A stretch of 64,000 bases of DNA from FEN-1279 sp964501535 (lineage in GTDB: Bacteria; Bacteroidota; Ignavibacteria; Tepidaquicellales; Tepidaquicellaceae), in the NCBI GenBank assembly GCA_964501535.1, contig CAZCSV010000001.1:310001-374000 (forward strand). The letters run 5' to 3'. How positions within the stretch are numbered: the stretch's first letter is position 1; the number at the start of each line of letters is the position of its first letter. Shown here one piece after another: positions 18,794-26,976 of this stretch. A model generated the notes under the pieces. That model was not told the DNA's origin. It did not search any database and worked only from the letters and a program-made list of their open reading frames with translations. The position numbers and the translations under genes are program-made.

Positions 18794-20038
18794 TTATTCA
18801 AATTTTTTAAATATTATTGCTGTATTATGTCCGCCAAATCCGGAGTTGTTCGACATAACTGTGTTGACGTTTTTTTTCAGTGCTACGTTTGGTACATAAT
18901 TCAAGTCACATTCCTCGTCCTTTTCTTCGTAATTTGTCGTCGGTGGAATAATACCGTCTCTTATTGTTAATATCGCTGATATCGCTTCAATGGCTCCGGC
19001 AGCTCCAAGTAAATGACCTACCATCGATTTTATCGAATGAACCGGGATATTATACGCTCTCTCCCCAAAAGCGGTCTTAATTGCCGCTGTTTCATTTCTG
19101 TCGTTTGGTGGCGTCGATGTTCCGTGAGCATTTATAACGTCGATGTCGTTTTCTGTTAATTCCGAATCTTTTAAGGCAAGTCTTATTGCCCTGACTAATC
19201 CGTCTCCTCCGGGAGCAGGGTCTGTAATATGATGCGCATCTCCTGTCATGCCAAAACCCGTAATTTCTGCATAAATCTTGGCACCTCTCGATTTGGCATG
19301 CTCGAGCTCTTCTAATACAAGTGTTCCCGAACCTTCTCCCATTACAAATCCACTGCGTTTTTTGTCGAAAGGTCTGGATGCTTTTTGAGGTGCATCGTTC
19401 CATGTCGAAATTGCACCCATTGCGTTAAATCCACCAATACCCATAGGGCATATAACGGCTTCACTACCGCCTGTTACCATTATGTCCGCTGCACCCCTCT
19501 GTATTATCATAAAGGAATCTATTATTGCGTGTGCGGAGGTAGTACAGGCAGATGTTGTGGCATAATTAGGCCCTTTTAAACCGTAAATCATTGAAATCCT
19601 GCCCGCTACTATGTCGGCAATTAACATAGGGATGAAAAAGGGACTGATTCTGTCAGGATTTCCACCTCTCGAGATTAAAATATTCTGCTGCTTGTCATAT
19701 GTCCACATTCCACCTATACCCGACCCGAAAACTACACCTGCCCTTTCTTTGTCTATCTTTTCGAAATCGATTCCGCTGTCCTTTATTGCTTCTGCAGTAG
19801 AAACAATTGCGTACTGTGTGAAAGGGTCTGTCCTTTGGGCTAATTTTCTGTCCATATAATTCTGGGGATTAAATCCCTTTAGTTCAGCCGCAAATTTTGT
19901 CGCAAATTCTTTGGTATCAAAGTATGTTATGTAATCTATCCCGCTTTTGCCCTGAATTAAGGAGGACCAAAACTCCTGTACGGTCAAACCTACAGGAGTT
20001 AATGCCCCTAAACCTGTTACTACAACTCTTCTTTTCAT
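18794..20038 (-). CDS. fabF: Beta-ketoacyl-ACP synthase II
   Basis: Elongating condensing enzyme of type II fatty-acid synthesis; condenses malonyl-ACP with acyl-ACP. The catalytic triad is visible: Cys165 in TTSACTTSAHAI, His in VINAHGTSTPPND and His in SMVGHLLGAAGA. It starts VVVTGLGALTPVG and ends NNSGFGGHNTAIIF, both family hallmarks, and is full length at 414 residues. It lies 9 bases downstream of acpP and is almost certainly cotranscribed with it and rnc. Confidence 0.97.
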   Translation of the reverse strand: MKRRVVVTGLGALTPVGLTVQEFWSSLIQGKSGIDYITYFDTKEFATKFAAELKGFNPQNYMDRKLAQRTDPFTQYAIVSTAEAIKDSGIDFEKIDKERAGVVFGSGIGGMWTYDKQQNILISRGGNPDRISPFFIPMLIADIVAGRISMIYGLKGPNYATTSACTTSAHAIIDSFMIIQRGAADIMVTGGSEAVICPMGIGGFNAMGAISTWNDAPQKASRPFDKKRSGFVMGEGSGTLVLEELEHAKSRGAKIYAEITGFGMTGDAHHITDPAPGGDGLVRAIRLALKDSELTENDIDVINAHGTSTPPNDRNETAAIKTAFGERAYNIPVHSIKSMVGHLLGAAGAIEAISAILTIRDGIIPPTTNYEEKDEECDLNYVPNVALKKNVNTVMSNNSGFGGHNTAIIFKKFE

Positions 20039-20047
20039 TAATTGGTT

Positions 20048-20296
20048 TTATTTGTTTTCTACTTTTGAAGCTATGTAATCAATTGCTTCACCGACTTTCG
20101 TGATTTTTTCGTTGTCTTCTTCCGGAATCTTTATTCCGAATTCATCTTCGAATTTCATAACTAATTCTACCGTGTCTAATGAATCTGCTCCTAAATCGTT
20201 TATAAACGATGCATCTTTCGTAACTTTGGATTCTTCCACGCCTAATTTGTCTACTATTGCTTGTATTACTTTTGTCTCAATTTCTGCGTGCGTCAT
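20048..20296 (-). CDS. acpP: Acyl carrier protein
   Basis: Small acidic carrier of growing acyl chains. The phosphopantetheine attachment Ser lies in GADSLDTVELVMKFEDEFG, the near-invariant DSL motif, in an 82-residue chain. The start ATG is preceded by a strong Shine-Dalgarno AAGGAG about 9 bases upstream on the minus strand, unlike most genes in the window, consistent with high expression. First gene of acpP-fabF-rnc; the AT-rich 100 bases upstream (20297-20403) should hold its promoter. Confidence 0.97.
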   Translation of the reverse strand: MTHAEIETKVIQAIVDKLGVEESKVTKDASFINDLGADSLDTVELVMKFEDEFGIKIPEEDNEKITKVGEAIDYIASKVENK

Positions 20297-20403
20297 TATA
20301 ATAACTCCTTTTTGGTTAATTAATAAATTTTATAAATATAATTATATTAAATTTCTTTTTAAAGTGAAATATAATAAAATCAAAAAGTAATTATACGGTA
20401 TCG

Positions 20404-21060
20404 CTATTGCTTTTTGATTGGCCTCCTCACGATAAAATTACCCGACAACGGGTATTTCCCGTATATTACGTTGTTTATAATATTTTTCCCGTTGTCTTTC
20501 TTCCTCGTTCCAGCCCATATCGCTTTCGCATATAAATCTTTGTTCACAACGGCTATCGTATCGTATATGATTACATGTCCGTTCCATACGATTAAATCGC
20601 CTTTCTTTAACTGACTCGGCCTCGAAACATTTACTACTGGAAAAATATCTCTGAATAATCTTTCGTTCATTAAATCGGCAGTCCTTGCGTTTTGCTCGGG
20701 ACATAAAAAACCTGCCCTGTATAAAGTGTTAATCACAAAAATGTTGCATTTGGTCTTTCCTTTTAAATATAATTTCTTGTTGTTTAGCCAGTATAAATAT
20801 ATGTATTCGGAATTTTTCGCATACATACGCTTCTTCTGCTCTTTGAACGCATACTTGAAAATCAAATCTCCGTTCCTTAATTTATTGTCTTCTTCGCTGA
20901 TGTATGACTCAATATCGAGTGAATCTGATATTCCTATGTCTTCTTCATCGGGAATGTCTTTCTTTGATGGTGCTATACATCCGTTTAATATCGTTAATGA
21001 AATTGTTAGAGTGTATAAAAAAAATCTGAAAAATAATTTTTTTTCTGTGTCTGTTTTCAT
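20404..21060 (-). CDS. Lipoprotein with NlpC/P60- or CHAP-like Cys-His peptidase features
   Basis: A signal peptide with lipobox LNGC puts the acylated Cys at residue 28. The C-terminal half resembles a papain-like amidase: Cys105 at the start of a helix (KCNIFVINTLYRAG), a GDLIVWNGHVIIYD block with His162, and a bulky-aromatic strand after it. This arrangement is that of NlpC/P60 or CHAP peptidoglycan hydrolases, but similarity is limited to the motif pattern, so the function is tentative. A short 19-base gap separates its start from the purL stop upstream. Confidence 0.6.
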   Translation of the reverse strand: MKTDTEKKLFFRFFLYTLTISLTILNGCIAPSKKDIPDEEDIGISDSLDIESYISEEDNKLRNGDLIFKYAFKEQKKRMYAKNSEYIYLYWLNNKKLYLKGKTKCNIFVINTLYRAGFLCPEQNARTADLMNERLFRDIFPVVNVSRPSQLKKGDLIVWNGHVIIYDTIAVVNKDLYAKAIWAGTRKKDNGKNIINNVIYGKYPLSGNFIVRRPIKKQ

Positions 21061-21079
21061 TTTTTTGATAATTCGGATG

Positions 21080-23335
21080 TCAGCATTCCATTAATTTGTC
21101 TAACTTGGTGTAATATGAACTGAAAATCTCTTCCAAACTTAATTTAATGTCATCGTTTATAATCAAATCTTTTCCGCCCGTAACTCCGATTTTTTCGATT
21201 TTAATGCCGTGCTTTTCGCAAGTTGATAATATGCTTTCCTCGTTTTTTCTGCCTGAGGAAATTATTACTCTGCTTTGTGACTCCGAAAATAAATCTATGT
21301 CCTTTCTGTATTCATAATCGTATTTGATTTCGCATCCGATTGTTCTGTCCCTGTTGACTATACAGCATTCTGCCAGCGATACTGCTATACCGCCTTCCGA
21401 TATGTCATGTGCCGAATTTATTAATCCCTTGTCGATTAGTTCAAGCAAAGCTTTGTGCAGTCTTAATTCTTTTTCCGTATCAATTTCTGGTGTGTCACCC
21501 TTTATAAGTTTGTGTATTATGTCCAGATATTCGCTTCCTCCAATCTCACCCAGATTTTCTCCCAATACATAAATAATGTCTCCTTCATATTTGAAATATG
21601 ATGTCACCGATTTGTTCACGTCTTCAATCAGTCCTAGCATACCAATTACAGGAGTGGGGTATACGGCATAATCCTTCGATTGATTGTAAAAACTTACATT
21701 CCCTCCGGTTACAGGCGTGTTCAGCCTCCTGCATGCATCACCGATGCCTCTTACGGCTTCACTGAACTGGTAATATACCTCTGGATTATACGGATTTCCG
21801 AAATTCAGACAATTCGTTATTGCCAGTGGCTTCGCTCCCGTGCATACTACGTTGCGTGCTGATTCGCAGACGGCTATAATTCCGCCTCTGTATGGATTTA
21901 AATATACGTATTTGCTGTTGCAGTCCGTCTTTAATGATAAACCTTTTTCCGTATTCTTTATCCTTACTACTGATGCATCTCCTCCGGGCATTAATATCGT
22001 ATTCGTCCTTACCTGAGTATCGTATTGCTCATATACCCATTTTTTGTTAGCAATGTTGGGGGATGACAACATTCTTAATGTTACTTTGTTTAAATCATCC
22101 GGCTCTTTCAGTTTGCTTGAATCGAAATTCCTCGTTGAATCTAAATACTCGGGAATCTTTTTCTCGCGTGTGTATACCGGTGCCCCGCCGCCTAAAACAA
22201 GCTCGAAAGCGGGTATATCTGCCACTAAATCACCTCTGAAATGAATTTTTATGTTTTTTTCCGGAATTACCTTGCCAATCTCAACGCAGTTTAAATCCCA
22301 TTTGTCAAAAATTTCTTTGGCTCGTTGCTCTTTTCCCTTTTCTATTACAACGAGCATCCTCTCCTGTGATTCCGATAGCATAATTTCGTAAGGACTCATA
22401 TTCTCGTCTCTGAGCGGAACTAAATCGAGATTGATTTCCATTCCGCATTCACCTTTTGCACTCATCTCACTTGTGGAACATGTTATCCCCGCTGCTCCCA
22501 TATCCTGTATGCCTACCACCACACCTGACCTGATTGCTTCCAGTGTTGCCTCTAATAACAATTTTTCCGTAAAGGGGTCGCCAACCTGTACGCTCGGCCT
22601 CTTTGACTCTGACTTTTCTGATATTTCTTCTGATGCGAATGTTGCACCGTGTATTCCGTCTTTACCTGTGGATGAACCTACGAGAAAAACAGGATTTCCT
22701 TCCCCCTGCGCCTTTGCCGATGCAACCTGGTCGTGCTTTACAATACCGACAGCCATCGCATTGACTAAAGGATTGTCCTGGTAACATTCTTCGAAATAAA
22801 CCTCTCCGCTTATCGTCGGTACTCCAAAACAGTTCCCGTAATCTCCGATTCCCTTTACTACATTTTTAAATAAATATTTTGTTCTTTCGGCTTGTGAAAC
22901 CGAAGAATTCTCTATCGCTCCGAATCTTAACGAATTCAGTGATGCAATAGGCCTTGCACCCATTGTGAAAATGTCACGCAAAATTCCTCCGACACCGGTA
23001 GCCGCTCCTTGATACGGCTCTACAGCCGAAGGGTGATTGTGTGATTCGATTTTAAATGCTACTGCCAGACCGTCACCGATGTCCACTAATCCAGCATTTT
23101 CCTCTCCTGCGGATACTAATAGTTTTCCTCCGCTCCTCGGAAGCGTCTTTATCTGGGTTATCGAGTTTTTATATGAACAATGCTCGCTCCACATAACCGA
23201 AAAAATTCCAATCTCTGTGTATGTGGGAATCCTGCCAAGGATTTTTTGTATCCTTTCATATTCCTCTTCGAGCAAACCCAGTTCTTTTGCTAATTCTATG
23301 TTTACTTCTGGTTCTTCTATTTCGGCAGATGACAT
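21080..23335 (-). CDS. purL: Phosphoribosylformylglycinamidine synthase subunit PurL
   Basis: ATP-dependent step 4 of purine synthesis (FGAR to FGAM), working with PurQ and PurS. The small-type PurL (751 residues) is identified by GIFSVMWSEHCSYKNS, HNHPSAVEPYQGAATGVGG, GIQDMGAAGITCS, LMPGGDASVVRI and the second-half AHDISEGGIAVSLAE. It is the two-subunit form rather than the fused 1300-residue PurL of proteobacteria. It lies upstream of the NlpC-like lipoprotein gene and just downstream of the EI24-like gene; no purQ or purS is in the window. Confidence 0.96.
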   Translation of the reverse strand: MSSAEIEEPEVNIELAKELGLLEEEYERIQKILGRIPTYTEIGIFSVMWSEHCSYKNSITQIKTLPRSGGKLLVSAGEENAGLVDIGDGLAVAFKIESHNHPSAVEPYQGAATGVGGILRDIFTMGARPIASLNSLRFGAIENSSVSQAERTKYLFKNVVKGIGDYGNCFGVPTISGEVYFEECYQDNPLVNAMAVGIVKHDQVASAKAQGEGNPVFLVGSSTGKDGIHGATFASEEISEKSESKRPSVQVGDPFTEKLLLEATLEAIRSGVVVGIQDMGAAGITCSTSEMSAKGECGMEINLDLVPLRDENMSPYEIMLSESQERMLVVIEKGKEQRAKEIFDKWDLNCVEIGKVIPEKNIKIHFRGDLVADIPAFELVLGGGAPVYTREKKIPEYLDSTRNFDSSKLKEPDDLNKVTLRMLSSPNIANKKWVYEQYDTQVRTNTILMPGGDASVVRIKNTEKGLSLKTDCNSKYVYLNPYRGGIIAVCESARNVVCTGAKPLAITNCLNFGNPYNPEVYYQFSEAVRGIGDACRRLNTPVTGGNVSFYNQSKDYAVYPTPVIGMLGLIEDVNKSVTSYFKYEGDIIYVLGENLGEIGGSEYLDIIHKLIKGDTPEIDTEKELRLHKALLELIDKGLINSAHDISEGGIAVSLAECCIVNRDRTIGCEIKYDYEYRKDIDLFSESQSRVIISSGRKNEESILSTCEKHGIKIEKIGVTGGKDLIINDDIKLSLEEIFSSYYTKLDKLMEC

Positions 23336-23353
23336 AATTAATTATTTAATTCT

Positions 23354-24106
23354 TTAAACTTTATTTATTTTGTAATATTCCTTTTCGAAAAATAAAGCGG
23401 TCCCTGCTGTTACACATACTGATTTTAAAAGGATATTTATTATTGGCAGAAACATAATAATAAAAACACTGCACCCGAATCCTATTGAAAGCATCTTCTT
23501 CGACATGACCACTTTTATTTTTTTTCTTAAATTGAAAAACTTTCTTGTCATTGGATAATCGAGGAAATCTAAAGCATTGTAAAAAAAAGAAAATAATGTC
23601 CCCAGTATTGTCGAAAATATCGAACCGATTACTGGAATAAAATTTAATAGTAAAATTGGAATTAATATCGATAAATAAAATATTATCTTTAGAAACTCTG
23701 CTTTAATGCTTAACCAGGCGTCTTTCCAGAATCCGACATCATATTTTACCTTTTCTTTCGTTACGGCTTCTTCAACTAGGCAGGATATCTTTTCATTGAA
23801 CGGTGCTGTTATTATACTGCTTAATGTTATAAATGCTAGATAACAAATAAATAGCAAAATTATGAATGAGATTATTAATATTAATATATTAAGTAATTCC
23901 TGCCACCAGGTCGCTCCCGTCTCGGCGGCACCCGTTACTTGCCCCGATAATCCTATAATCCATTTGTATGAAAATATAAAAATAGTCCCGTAGATAATAA
24001 CGTTAATTATAAACGGGACTATTGAATAAGCAATTATTTTCGGATGTTTCAAAAAAAAACCTATGCTCTTAAAAGGATATCCAAATCCGAAAAAAAATTC
24101 TTTCAT
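23354..24106 (-). CDS. EI24/CysZ-like integral membrane protein
   Basis: Predicted inner-membrane protein with four to six hydrophobic helices. The N-terminal KSIGFFLKHPKIIAYSIVPFIINVIIYG and the central ALDFLDYPMTRKF match the EI24/CysZ family, some members of which import sulfate. No specific ligand residues can be assigned, and the genes around it (metK upstream, purL downstream) do not prove a sulfur role, though sulfate supply and methionine activation would fit. Confidence 0.72.
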   Translation of the reverse strand: MKEFFFGFGYPFKSIGFFLKHPKIIAYSIVPFIINVIIYGTIFIFSYKWIIGLSGQVTGAAETGATWWQELLNILILIISFIILLFICYLAFITLSSIITAPFNEKISCLVEEAVTKEKVKYDVGFWKDAWLSIKAEFLKIIFYLSILIPILLLNFIPVIGSIFSTILGTLFSFFYNALDFLDYPMTRKFFNLRKKIKVVMSKKMLSIGFGCSVFIIMFLPIINILLKSVCVTAGTALFFEKEYYKINKV

Positions 24107-24140
24107 TATATAATTAGAAGGTTATTCCTTTTATTTGTTT

Positions 24141-25286
24141 TTATTTTATCGATTTTAATAATATTTCTTTTAAATCGGTCTTTTCCCATGTAAATTCAGG
24201 CTCGTTCCTTCCGAAATGCCCGTAAGCGGCAGTCATGCGGTATATCGGCCTTCTTAAATCTAATCTTTGTATTATTCCTTTCGGTGTCAGATCAATTTCG
24301 CGTTTTATTATCTTGGCTAACTCAATATCGGATATTTTTCCGGTTCCGTTTGTATTTACCATTATCGATACCGGTTCCGCAACCCCGATTGCGTATGAGA
24401 GCTGTATTAAACATTCTTTTGCAAGTTTTGCCGCAACTATGTTTTTTGCAATATGCCTCGCCGCATATGCCGCGCTTCTGTCTACTTTTGACGGGTCCTT
24501 TCCCGAAAAAGCACCGCCGCCGTGAGGTGCTTTACCTCCGTATGTGTCTACTATTATCTTTCTCCCCGTTAATCCCGTATCACCGTGAGGACCGCCAATC
24601 TCGAATCTGCCCGTCGGATTTACATATATCTTTGTCTTTTTGTCTATCAAATTCGAAGGTATTACTTTTCTCACTACGTATTCTGTTACATCGGATTTGA
24701 TTTTCTTTTGTGTTACATCGGGGTCGTGTTGAGTGGATACTACTATTGCATCGATTCGCATTGGCTCGTTTTTATCGTTATACTCTATTGTAACTTGGGA
24801 TTTTGAATCTGGTCTTAAATAAGGCATTAAATTTTTATTCTTCTTCCTTATCTCGGATAACTTCTTTACTAACTTGTGAGCATACATTATCGCCATCGGC
24901 ATTAACTCTTTTGTCTCATTTATCGCATATCCGAACATCATTCCCTGGTCTCCGGCACCTCCGGTGTTTACTCCCATCGCTATATCCGGTGACTGCTTGT
25001 TTATTGCCGACATTACATTGATGGAATGTGCATCGAACCTGTAATCTCCCTTCGTGTATCCGATTTCTGATACTACCTTCCTTACTAAATCTGGAACGTC
25101 AACGTAATGCCTCGTTGTGATTTCTCCTCCTACTAACACTAAACCTGTTGCACAAAATGTTTCGCATGCAACTCTTCCATATCTGTCGTATGTTAAAATA
25201 TCATCGAGTATTGCATCTGATATTTGGTCGCAGATTTTATCCGGATGTCCCTCACTTACCGACTCCGATGTGAAATAAAATGACAT
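24141..25286 (-). CDS. metK: S-adenosylmethionine synthetase
   Basis: Makes S-adenosylmethionine from methionine and ATP. All signatures are present: SEGHPDKICDQISDAILD, the GAGDQGMMFGYA hexapeptide region, and the P-loop-like GGGAFSGKDPSKVDRSAAY. Length of 381 residues is standard. The upstream region on the minus strand (25287-25539) is shared with a divergent small gene and contains no sequence that I recognise as a SAM riboswitch. Confidence 0.97.
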   Translation of the reverse strand: MSFYFTSESVSEGHPDKICDQISDAILDDILTYDRYGRVACETFCATGLVLVGGEITTRHYVDVPDLVRKVVSEIGYTKGDYRFDAHSINVMSAINKQSPDIAMGVNTGGAGDQGMMFGYAINETKELMPMAIMYAHKLVKKLSEIRKKNKNLMPYLRPDSKSQVTIEYNDKNEPMRIDAIVVSTQHDPDVTQKKIKSDVTEYVVRKVIPSNLIDKKTKIYVNPTGRFEIGGPHGDTGLTGRKIIVDTYGGKAPHGGGAFSGKDPSKVDRSAAYAARHIAKNIVAAKLAKECLIQLSYAIGVAEPVSIMVNTNGTGKISDIELAKIIKREIDLTPKGIIQRLDLRRPIYRMTAAYGHFGRNEPEFTWEKTDLKEILLKSIK

Positions 25287-25382
25287 ATATTTTTACCTTT
25301 TTTTGTTTAAAATTTTAATATCACAATTTAATAAAATTTATTTACTTTTTATATTGAGTTTTAATTGCATATAATATTAAAT

Positions 25383-25404
25383 ATCATAGTGAGCATACTA
25401 TGAT
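25383..25404. promoter_or_regulatory. Dyad ATCATAGT-N6-ACTATGAT, possible activator or repressor site
   Basis: Perfect 8-bp arms around a 6-base centre. It lies about 110 bases upstream of the presumed start of transcription from the sigma-54-like promoter at 25483-25498, the usual distance of enhancer-binding-protein sites, and also upstream of metK on the other strand. The symmetry is seen; which promoter it serves is inference. Confidence 0.5.
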
Positions 25405-25482
25405 TATTAGCACTCTGTTTATATTTATTTATTATGTTATCTTTACTTATTATTAAAAATAATAAAATTCCTGTAAATGCTT

Positions 25483-25498
25483 TGGCACAATAATTGTT
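25483..25498 (+). promoter_or_regulatory. Sigma-54-like promoter (TGGCAC-N5-TTGTT)
   Basis: TGGCAC at 25483-25488 and TTGTT at 25494-25498 give GG and G(T) elements separated by exactly 10 bases, matching the -24/-12 consensus TGGCAC-N5-TTGCW except for T in place of C in the -12 GC. It lies 42 bases upstream of the small ORF start. The mismatch at an important base lowers confidence. Confidence 0.5.
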
Positions 25499-25539
25499 TA
25501 AAAATATGCATTACTTTAAACTAAAATGGGGGAATAAAA

Positions 25540-25644
25540 ATGAAAGCTTCTAACGATTCGGCAATATCGAGATATGACTTCATATTTTTTTCCGTTATTA
25601 TCTCATTGTCATTGCTGATTGTTGCTGGATTTCTCATAGTCTAA
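25540..25644 (+). CDS. Small single-span membrane protein (34 residues)
   Basis: Open frame ATG to TAA. The peptide begins MKASNDSAISRYDF and is followed by one hydrophobic helix of about 20 residues (IFFSVIISLSLLIVAGFLIV). A purine run GGGGGAA ends 5 bases before the ATG and forms one of the clearest ribosome binding sites in the window. Together with the sigma-54-like promoter and upstream dyad, this supports a real gene. I do not recognise the family; small subunits of transporters or oxidases and stress peptides have this size, but no partner gene is next to it. Confidence 0.6.
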   Translation: MKASNDSAISRYDFIFFSVIISLSLLIVAGFLIV

Positions 25645-25692
25645 GTGAAAGCAAATACTCTAATCTCATCTTGCACAAAATTATTATCCGGT

Positions 25693-25719
25693 CTTTATGG
25701 CTTGCGGGAGCCGATAAAG
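25693..25719 (+). other. Hairpin downstream of the small ORF
   Basis: CTTTAT-GGCT at 25693-25702 pairs with AGCC-(G)-ATAAAG at 25709-25719, leaving a 6-base loop and a one-base bulge, followed by an A-run then a T-run at 25726-25730. It may be a weak terminator for the small gene, or a leader structure for the following gene; the T-run is not adjacent to the stem. Confidence 0.4.
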
Positions 25720-25826
25720 AAAAAATTTTTGCTTAGGAATACATTTCACCTTTCTTCTTCTGAAAATTTTTAGGAAATTCCAATAATAAAATTATTTGTT
25801 TGATTAATAAATCGGTAAATCATTGT

Positions 25827-26972
25827 ATGAAGCAATTGCGTATATTAATCTTATTTTTAATAATATACTCGATTGCTTTTCTTGCTTTTTCTTTTACCTT
25901 TGAAAATGTCGGGAATAAAAGGCACTTTAATGTGCAATCGGGACTGAAAACCCAACACGTTCACACCGGAAATAAATTTTTCCCTGTTTTGGATACACTC
26001 GAAGTTATTCCCTCTAACGAATTTCCCGTTACATTTGATTCTACTGAGTTGAAGAAATCCGAACCCGAAAAAATTTCGACGGATACAATCGGATTAATTA
26101 ATACCGAACCGCTGATTCTCCTTCCCGATGACTCGCTGGAACTGGTGAAACCATTGAAAATAATCCCTGCGGATACAATCGGTATACCAAAACCCGAAAT
26201 CTATATTCCTGTGGATTCATTGGAACCCTTTCGGGAAAATATTCCCGACAGTCTTGGACTTTTTTATGAAAAACAACCGGATACAAACCAGAGAATTCGC
26301 TTCAGGTCAGTTTATATGGATTCCATTGAACAGGGAAATCCGAGATTTACTGTGAGAAAAATTATTATGATTAAATGGATAACGGAAAAAAGGGATACCG
26401 TTATCAGATATAAAAATCTTATGGGATTAAATGTCTTTTATGGGGTCTATACTTATGGTTTTGGCTATGTAATTTTTAAAAGATTAAGTAATGATGCAGA
26501 TTTCTTCGCAGGCGTTAACTTAAGCTATGCCTTTGACCGTAGAACTTCTGATGATATCGATACTAATACAGGTATCTTTACTCTGCAAAAAGAAAGCAGA
26601 ATGTATCCTATAGTTTTTAATGTCGGACTTGAAAAATATTTTATGCAAAATAGAGTCGACTGGAAGGTCAAGCCCGTTCTTATTTTTGGCTTCGCTCCTG
26701 CAATTATTCCGGTTGCACCGTACGAATTGTCATTCTTCTCATCTTTCAAAAAATTGCAATTGGCATATGGCCTTGGCGTTTTTGCGGCTTTTGGCTTCGA
26801 TTGGCAGCCGTTCCAAAAATTCGGAATAAATTTGACAGCAAGATATTCTTTTATTCCCGTAATTGCTGGAAAAGATATTTATTATTATAAGGGCTTTCAT
26901 GTCAAAAATATTGGCGGCTTTTACGTTAACCTCGGTTTTACTCTGCTGAGAGAATATTTCGGAAAAAAATAA
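25827..26972 (+). CDS. Exported protein with C-terminal beta-barrel-like region, unknown function
   Basis: An N-terminal hydrophobic segment (LRILILFLIIYSIAFLAFSF) is followed by a low-complexity region rich in Pro, Asp, Ser and Leu with repeated PVDSLE/PDDSLE/PADTIG-type phrases (about 60-150), then a C-terminal half with alternating aromatic strands (VFYGVYTYGFGYVIF, FAGVNLSYAF, VNLGFTLLREYF) typical of an outer-membrane barrel. The start at ATG 25827 is preferred over a TTG at 25800 because it opens the signal sequence directly. The family is not recognised. It converges with the Fe-S oxidoreductase gene. Confidence 0.62.
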   Translation: MKQLRILILFLIIYSIAFLAFSFTFENVGNKRHFNVQSGLKTQHVHTGNKFFPVLDTLEVIPSNEFPVTFDSTELKKSEPEKISTDTIGLINTEPLILLPDDSLELVKPLKIIPADTIGIPKPEIYIPVDSLEPFRENIPDSLGLFYEKQPDTNQRIRFRSVYMDSIEQGNPRFTVRKIIMIKWITEKRDTVIRYKNLMGLNVFYGVYTYGFGYVIFKRLSNDADFFAGVNLSYAFDRRTSDDIDTNTGIFTLQKESRMYPIVFNVGLEKYFMQNRVDWKVKPVLIFGFAPAIIPVAPYELSFFSSFKKLQLAYGLGVFAAFGFDWQPFQKFGINLTARYSFIPVIAGKDIYYYKGFHVKNIGGFYVNLGFTLLREYFGKK

Positions 26973-26976
26973 AATC

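Larger units (their letters stand above)
25287..25539. other. Divergent regulatory region between metK and a small membrane ORF
   Basis: AT-rich, non-coding. It holds an 8-bp perfect dyad at 25383-25404, an exact left half of a CIRCE site (TTAGCACTC, 25407-25415) with no right half, and a sigma-54-like promoter at 25483-25498. No known riboswitch is seen. Confidence 0.6.

Noticed and set aside
19092..19403. Open frame of about 100 residues inside fabF in another frame, and similar long antisense frames in groEL, metK, purL and dxr
   Set aside because: They are shadows of strongly conserved genes; no start signal or family pattern supports them.
25407..25415. CIRCE operator upstream of the small ORF
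   Set aside because: TTAGCACTC is an exact left arm but the right arm is absent at the required 9-base spacing; a 9-base match is expected about once in this much sequence.
25287..25539. SAM riboswitch in front of metK
   Set aside because: No conserved S-box or SAM-II/III core seen in the minus-strand leader.
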